This document shows, in pieces, positions 5,083 through 8,717 of a stretch of DNA of 8,717 nucleotides; positions within the stretch are counted from its first letter, which is position 1, and each line of letters begins with the position of its first letter. This stretch comes from Chthoniobacter flavus (lineage in GTDB: Bacteria; Verrucomicrobiota; Verrucomicrobiia; Chthoniobacterales; Terrimicrobiaceae). A program made the position numbers and the translations under genes. The notes beneath the pieces are model-generated. The model was not told the origin of the DNA, searched no databases, and saw only the letters and a program-made list of their open reading frames with translations. The DNA is taken from assembly GCA_945903555.1 (NCBI GenBank), contig CAMDOJ010000075.1:1-8717 (forward strand). Reading direction: 5' to 3'.

Positions 5083-7425
5083 TTATCCGATCAATTCGAG
5101 GAGGTCGGATTCGTTGAGAGGGAGGGTAGTTTGGTCGGGGTTGAGTAGGTCGGTGATGAGGGCTTGTTTTTTCGCCTGCATTTCCAAGACACGTTGTTCG
5201 ACGGTGTCACGGGCAATGAGCTTAATGGAAGTAACGACATTTTTTTGCCCGATGCGGTGGGCTCGGTCGGTCGCTTGCGCTTCAACAGCGGGGTTCCACC
5301 ATGGGTCAAAGTGGATGACGGTGTCGGCGGCGGTGAGGTTGAGACCTATGCCACCTGCTTTGAGACTGATTAAAAAAACGGCGATGGCAGAATCCGACTG
5401 GAATCGCTCGACGACAGCAGCGCGGTCGCGGGTGGATCCGTCCAAGCGGCACCAAGTGATTCCAGCTTCGTCGAGGGCGGGGGCGATAAGGTCAAGCATG
5501 CTGGTGAATTGACTAAATACGAGCGTGCGGTGGCCTCCGTCTGATGCCTCCCGAACGAGTTCGAGGAGTGCATCCAGCTTGGCCGATGGATTGGAAGATT
5601 TGCCACCTAGCAGGCGAAGGTCGCAACTCGCTTGGCGAAGCCGCAGCAGGGCGGTAAGGACGCGCATTCGAGCAGCACCGCCGGAGTCTTTGAGGGCATC
5701 GACCTCTGCCCTCGCGGCGATTTGGAGTTGCGTGTAAATGGCTTTTTGGTCGGGGGTCAGTTCGACTTCGACCAGTTGTTCGATCTTATCAGGAAGTTCG
5801 GTGAGAATGTCTTTTTTGTTGCGACGCAACATTCGGGGCTTCACTCGGCGTAAAAGGCGCGGCCACACGCTGCCTCGGGCTCCTTCGGCCAAGGGCTTCT
5901 CATAGCGATCTTGGAAGTCCTTGCGCGAACCTAGGTATCCAGGAATCAGAAAATCAAAGAGCGACCACAAGTCTCGAATGGAATTCTCCAGCGGCGTACC
6001 AGTCAGAATAAAGCGTGTTCCGGACTTGAGCGCGCTGGCTGCTTTTGCATTTTGGCTGTCCGGATTTTTGATATGTTGAGCTTCATCCAGAATCACGGTC
6101 GAAAAATGGTGGGCTTTGTATTTCTCGATGTCACGGCGCAGGAGTGCGTAGCTCGTGATGACAATGCTCGACTTAGGGATCTCCTCAAATCGAGCCTCGC
6201 GATCCGGTCCGTCTAGTGTGACAGCACGAAGATCAGGGACAAAAAAACCGGCTTCGCGCTTCCAGTTCCACACAAGCGACGACGGACAGACGACCAAGTG
6301 TGGGCCGGGGAGGGCCTCCATCATGGCTAGGCTTTGCACGGTTTTTCCAAGCCCCATGTCATCAGCCAGAAGACCACCCAGACCGGAGCGAGCGGATTCC
6401 AAAAGCCACAGGGCGCCTTCGATCTGGTACGGACGCAATCTCTCGCGTAGTGGGCCTAGGGCGTTCGGTTGGAGTCGGGGAGTGGGCGAGATCTCTGAAG
6501 CGCCTTTCCAAGCGGCAATGCTTGATTCGATATAACCGCGCTGACTTTGGCGAATACGGAAAACGCCGCGCTCTTGATCGGGATTGCAGTCACGAAGGAC
6601 TTCTTCGAGATCGTCAGCAAGTTGAGAATCGGGGACAGCCATACGACCATCTGCAAGTCGAAGGCGAGGGTTGCCGCTTCGAAGCAAACGCTGGAGGTCT
6701 TGGACGGAAAGAACGGCTTCTTTTCCTGCCGTAAAGTGGACATGGAAATCGAGCCATCCCTCACTTTTTTCGCGAATGGCAAAGTGGGGTTCGATGCGGA
6801 CGAGGTCACCTGTGACATGCTTAAACCGGTCGCCTTCGGTGATATTCCACTTTGTTTTCAGTATGGGAAGGGCCGTTGCATAAAAGCGAATGACGGCATC
6901 CTCACCGCGCAGGACGGCTTTTCCTTCGGAATCCTCGAAACCAAGTTGGGCGAGTTCCATGAGCGCGCCCGCTTCGGCTGCGGAATTCTGAACGCCGGAT
7001 GTAGAGTATCGAAAGGCGATCTTCGCCTCCAGATGTCGCAGTGATCCTTCGATGTGGATATCCACAACGGGAATTTCCATGGACGGTTGGGGGCGTTCAG
7101 TCAAGGTTGAGCGGGTGCTCTGTGAATTCAGCGATGCGCTCTGCGCCTTGTGGGGCGACATCACTTCCAATGCGATGGCGATAGAGTGGGCGCAGATGAG
7201 CCCGCGTTGCCGAGAATCGCGGCAACCGCACAGATTCTCAATATCCACAGGATTTTTCAGTCTTAGTCCTGCCAGAATCGACTTCCCATCAGAGGCGATC
7301 TGGCCCTTGAGGAGCGGGGGGGCGTATGATGCTTCTTTGACGTTTCCGAACGAGTGAATGGCGCGGGCTTGTTTCATAACCGGCCAGCCACCTAATGAGA
7401 CGAGAAGTTTTTCTGTGAGTTCCAT
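5083..7425 (-). CDS. SWIM zinc finger-containing SNF2/RapA-type DNA helicase (ATPase)
   Basis: The protein is an ATP-driven DNA translocase of the SNF2 group in superfamily 2, probably acting on DNA-protein complexes in the cytoplasm; the exact role of bacterial members is not established. With ATG at 7425 it has 780 residues. Residues 66-80 hold a SWIM zinc-binding motif, C-x-C-x9-C-x-H (C66, C68, C78, H80). A middle region (about 110-320) may correspond to the SNF2-associated domain. The motor follows: motif I DDMGLGKT (355-362), motif II DEAQ (447-450), motif III LTGTPLENS (474-482), then the second RecA lobe with GGIGLNLTAADTVI (motif V) and QATDRAHRIGQ (motif VI, about 717-727, with R721 and R724). 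All motor motifs are intact. A TTG 14 codons upstream (7467) extends the frame, but ATG gives MELTEKLLVSLGGW, a more natural start. No clear Shine-Dalgarno is present. Confidence 0.93.
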   Translation of the reverse strand: MELTEKLLVSLGGWPVMKQARAIHSFGNVKEASYAPPLLKGQIASDGKSILAGLRLKNPVDIENLCGCRDSRQRGLICAHSIAIALEVMSPHKAQSASLNSQSTRSTLTERPQPSMEIPVVDIHIEGSLRHLEAKIAFRYSTSGVQNSAAEAGALMELAQLGFEDSEGKAVLRGEDAVIRFYATALPILKTKWNITEGDRFKHVTGDLVRIEPHFAIREKSEGWLDFHVHFTAGKEAVLSVQDLQRLLRSGNPRLRLADGRMAVPDSQLADDLEEVLRDCNPDQERGVFRIRQSQRGYIESSIAAWKGASEISPTPRLQPNALGPLRERLRPYQIEGALWLLESARSGLGGLLADDMGLGKTVQSLAMMEALPGPHLVVCPSSLVWNWKREAGFFVPDLRAVTLDGPDREARFEEIPKSSIVITSYALLRRDIEKYKAHHFSTVILDEAQHIKNPDSQNAKAASALKSGTRFILTGTPLENSIRDLWSLFDFLIPGYLGSRKDFQDRYEKPLAEGARGSVWPRLLRRVKPRMLRRNKKDILTELPDKIEQLVEVELTPDQKAIYTQLQIAARAEVDALKDSGGAARMRVLTALLRLRQASCDLRLLGGKSSNPSAKLDALLELVREASDGGHRTLVFSQFTSMLDLIAPALDEAGITWCRLDGSTRDRAAVVERFQSDSAIAVFLISLKAGGIGLNLTAADTVIHFDPWWNPAVEAQATDRAHRIGQKNVVTSIKLIARDTVEQRVLEMQAKKQALITDLLNPDQTTLPLNESDLLELIG

Positions 7426-7492
7426 GTTGATACCACTGAGATAGCGCAGACAAAAAGATGTCAGCAAACGAGCAAATCACAATACGGCAAAC

Positions 7493-7521
7493 TTGACAGA
7501 GCTCATGGTGCCAGTGCTAGA
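7493..7521 (+). promoter_or_regulatory. Possible sigma70-type promoter for the small lipoprotein
   Basis: TTGACA (7493-7498) matches the -35 consensus fully. A hexamer 17 bp further, GCTAGA (7516-7521), is a poor -10. If used, transcription would begin near 7528, at the GTG at 7529, giving a leaderless message and the compact signal peptide. The weak -10 keeps this tentative. Confidence 0.2.
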
Positions 7522-7756
7522 TGCACCTGTGAAATGTGCCCACCTTCTTCTGGCTTTTGCGGCTCTATGCCTTTGTTCCTGCACAACTCTCCAAAATCGG
7601 AGAGATCTCTACACGGAGCAAAAAGTCAACGGACCCTACACGCGACTGCTGAAGGAACGTCGTTGGAAACCACTTTATGAAGAACCGCGCGCTAAATCAA
7701 TTGCCGCGCCCATCTCCGCGCCCGGTTCCGTTTCTGAAGGTCATAGCGTCAAGTAG
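7505..7756 (+). CDS. Small putative lipoprotein of unknown function
   Basis: The 83-residue product begins with a hydrophobic stretch ending in a lipobox-like LCSC followed by TT. This suggests cleavage by signal peptidase II and lipid attachment at the last of those cysteines. The mature part is about 60 residues, charged, with RWKPLYEEPR and a Pro/Ser/Ala-rich end, and no known domain. The start is uncertain. ATG at 7505 is used here. TTG at 7493 would add four residues. GTG at 7529 would give MKCAHLLLAFAALCLCSC, the most typical lipoprotein signal peptide of the three, with Lys in place. None has a clear Shine-Dalgarno. It is divergent from the helicase gene, with a short shared upstream region. 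No function is assigned. Confidence 0.55.
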   Translation: MVPVLDAPVKCAHLLLAFAALCLCSCTTLQNRRDLYTEQKVNGPYTRLLKERRWKPLYEEPRAKSIAAPISAPGSVSEGHSVK

Positions 7757-7795
7757 ATCCAAGGCGACGCGATTTAGGATCACTCATTCAAAATG

Positions 7796-7809
7796 GCAAG
7801 TAGCCTTGC
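7796..7809. terminator. Weak hairpin between convergent genes
   Basis: GCAAG-TAGC-CTTGC forms a perfect 5-bp stem with a 4-base loop, 39 bp after the lipoprotein stop. The T content after it is low on both strands (aacgttattct on plus, cattttgaat on minus). It may slow or end transcription between the convergent lipoprotein and rhodanese genes but is not a textbook intrinsic terminator. Confidence 0.25.
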
Positions 7810-7922
7810 AACGTTATTCTGCGACCAGATAACTATTGGTTTCTATGAAATGGTATAACGCTGCCCGGAAGTCCCTGCGTTCCGCTATTGGCAAAGATCG
7901 CGTTGGAAAAACGGAGTAAGTT

Positions 7923-8471
7923 TCACTCTTTTGAAGAATTCAGGGGACGCGAATTCCATGGCATTTTCGAAATCAATATTCCCATCCCGCACCAATCCGT
8001 GATTCCTGCAAAAATTAATCCAGCTCCCACAAAGCCGGATAACCAGATGAACAGCGGATTGACAAAGTGGGAAAGCAGAGCCCCGCTGAGGACCATGGCT
8101 CCTGCTGCAATCCGAACCTGACGCTCTAGTGCTATGACCGTGCTTTTTCCGCGTATCACGGGAAAGCCGCTTGCGGCCCAAGCCGAAGTCCCGCCCTCAA
8201 CGACAATGCAATCCTGATATCCCGCGAGTGTGAGCTTTTCTGCTGCCTGCTTCGCGCGACCACCTGAGTGACATAAAATATAAATCGGCGATGCTTGATC
8301 GAAGCCGGGCATTCCAGCAAGCGTGCTGGCATCTAAGCGGTCCAGTGGCATGAGATGAACCCCTGGCACATGAACTTGGGCGTGTTCCGCTGGTGTTCGT
8401 ACATCCAGAAGAGCGAGCGAGGTGTTTTTTTTTCGTAATTCGTTGAGGGTTGTTGGAGTGATGCTTTTCAT
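7923..8471 (-). CDS. Rhodanese-like sulfurtransferase with C-terminal DUF2892 membrane hairpin (YgaP-like)
   Basis: Residues 1-108 form a single rhodanese domain: LLDVRTPAEH (21-30), then the active-site loop CHSGGR with the persulfide-carrying Cys at 67 and Arg at 72. YgaP-type proteins are known to carry such a domain on the cytoplasmic side of the inner membrane. Residues 115-172 match the DUF2892 pattern: ERQVRIAAG (116-124), two hydrophobic helices at about 120-136 and 140-157, DWCGM (159-163) and a closing MPW (170-172). Length (182) fits the fusion family. The 10 residues after MPW are polar. The ATG at 8471 directly precedes the rhodanese fold; the upstream sequence has no strong Shine-Dalgarno. 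The catalytic Cys is present, so transfer of sulfane sulfur is expected; the physiological acceptor is unknown. It is in the same direction as the cytochrome b562-like gene, 109 bp downstream of its stop. Confidence 0.92.
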   Translation of the reverse strand: MKSITPTTLNELRKKNTSLALLDVRTPAEHAQVHVPGVHLMPLDRLDASTLAGMPGFDQASPIYILCHSGGRAKQAAEKLTLAGYQDCIVVEGGTSAWAASGFPVIRGKSTVIALERQVRIAAGAMVLSGALLSHFVNPLFIWLSGFVGAGLIFAGITDWCGMGILISKMPWNSRPLNSSKE

Positions 8472-8505
8472 TGTTTAAATTCCAAGGCGAAATACCGACA
8501 TGGAG

Positions 8506-8536
8506 AAAAAATGAGGGCAGTGCATTTTTTTCTGCC
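8506..8536 (-). terminator. Weak intrinsic terminator after the cytochrome b562-like gene
   Basis: Read on the minus strand, GGCAG (8532-8536) pairs with CTGCC (8516-8520) across an A-rich 11-base loop. After four bases comes a run of six Ts (8506-8511). The stem is only 5 bp and the loop long, so efficiency would be low. Its place, 45 bp after the upstream stop and before the rhodanese gene, is right for a terminator or attenuator. Confidence 0.28.
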
Positions 8537-8537
8537 A

Positions 8538-8555
8538 GTTCTTAAATTGTTCTTA
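8538..8555. promoter_or_regulatory. 7-4-7 direct repeat, candidate OmpR/PhoB-family operator
   Basis: The heptamer gttctta occurs twice (8538-8544 and 8549-8555) with AATT between, an 11-bp period. Winged-helix response regulators of the OmpR/PhoB family typically bind tandem repeats with this geometry. The core can also be read as CTTAA-N6-CTTAG, close to the PmrA/QseB box. It lies 67-84 bp upstream of the rhodanese start and downstream of the cytochrome b562-like gene. No clear -10 follows at the expected distance, and no response regulator is encoded in the window. Confidence 0.35.
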
Positions 8556-8580
8556 GGGGAAATCGGGTCTTACATCCGGC

Positions 8581-8717
8581 CTACTTGAGGTCGGAATGGT
8601 AGGTTTTTTTGAGTTTATTGATCGAGGAGATTAGGCTTTGCGCGGCAGAGGTATCACCTGCAACAATGGCTTTTTTCAGATCTTGAAGACTAGCCTCCAG
8701 CTCGCTCAAGCCCTTTG
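8581..8717 (-). CDS. Cytochrome b562-like protein, C-terminal end (5' part outside window)
   Basis: The minus-strand frame entering from the window edge gives 44 residues before TAG at 8581-8583. They form two helix-like stretches joined by AGDTSAAQ and end in NKLKKTYHSDLK. This agrees with the last helix pair of E. coli cytochrome b562, which ends in QLKTTRNAYHQKYR. The Tyr-His pair matches the position of the His that binds haem in that protein. The comparison is from memory and the fragment is short, so other periplasmic four-helix proteins remain possible. If correct, the whole protein would carry a signal peptide and a second axial ligand (Met) near its mature N terminus, both outside the window. 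Confidence 0.5.
   Translation of the reverse strand, partial: KGLSELEASLQDLKKAIVAGDTSAAQSLISSINKLKKTYHSDLK

Noticed and set aside
6300..7044. Two plus-strand frames of 144 and 165 codons opposite the helicase
   Set aside because: Both lie antisense to the helicase N-terminal and linker regions, overlap each other and have no recognisable domain or start signals.
7845..7919. 24-codon plus-strand micro-ORF (MKWYNAARKSLRSAIG..., basic)
   Set aside because: It has no Shine-Dalgarno or promoter, lies between two convergent genes and matches nothing I know. It could be a small peptide but cannot be supported from sequence alone.
1..8717. CRISPR array, tRNA, rRNA, toxin-antitoxin pair or phage module
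   Set aside because: I looked for regularly spaced repeats, tRNA-like arms, small overlapping gene pairs and phage-type genes and saw none.

Overview
The window reads as ordinary chromosomal DNA of a Gram-negative bacterium with a Kdo-containing outer membrane: it carries a CMP-Kdo synthetase, a lipoprotein with a lipobox and an MsbA-type ABC exporter. Weak Shine-Dalgarno signals, the permease-plus-universal-stress-protein fusion and the intergenic palindromes would fit Verrucomicrobiota or a relative. That placement is an inference from general knowledge, not from a search.

Layout. (1) 3-293 (+): C-terminal tail of an unrecognised protein. (2) 284-2191 (-): an APC-superfamily permease with a C-terminal universal stress protein (USP) domain. 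A TAA at 491-493 splits the USP domain, and the same frame then stays open for 68 more codons with clear USP sequence. (3) 2204-4006 (+): a complete ABC exporter half-transporter, divergent from the permease. (4) 3990-4754 (-): kdsB, overlapping the exporter tail to tail by 17 bp. (5) 4755-5082: a gene-free stretch with clustered palindromes and a sequence resembling the REP/Y1-transposase repeats of environmental bacteria. (6) 5083-7425 (-): a SWIM-SNF2 helicase. (7) 7505-7756 (+): a small lipoprotein, divergent from the helicase. (8) 7923-8471 (-): a rhodanese-DUF2892 membrane protein. (9) 8581-8717 (-): the C-terminal end of a cytochrome b562-like protein, with a weak terminator and a 7-4-7 direct repeat between it and the rhodanese gene.

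The exporter and kdsB may both serve the cell envelope (lipid A/LPS export and Kdo activation). The last two genes both look like envelope or redox proteins. The helicase has no obvious partner here. I see no CRISPR array, tRNA, rRNA, intact insertion sequence or defence island. The strongest unusual observation is the in-frame stop in the permease-USP gene. The second is the repeat-bearing gap at 4755-5082. I do not see a convincing new multi-gene system.
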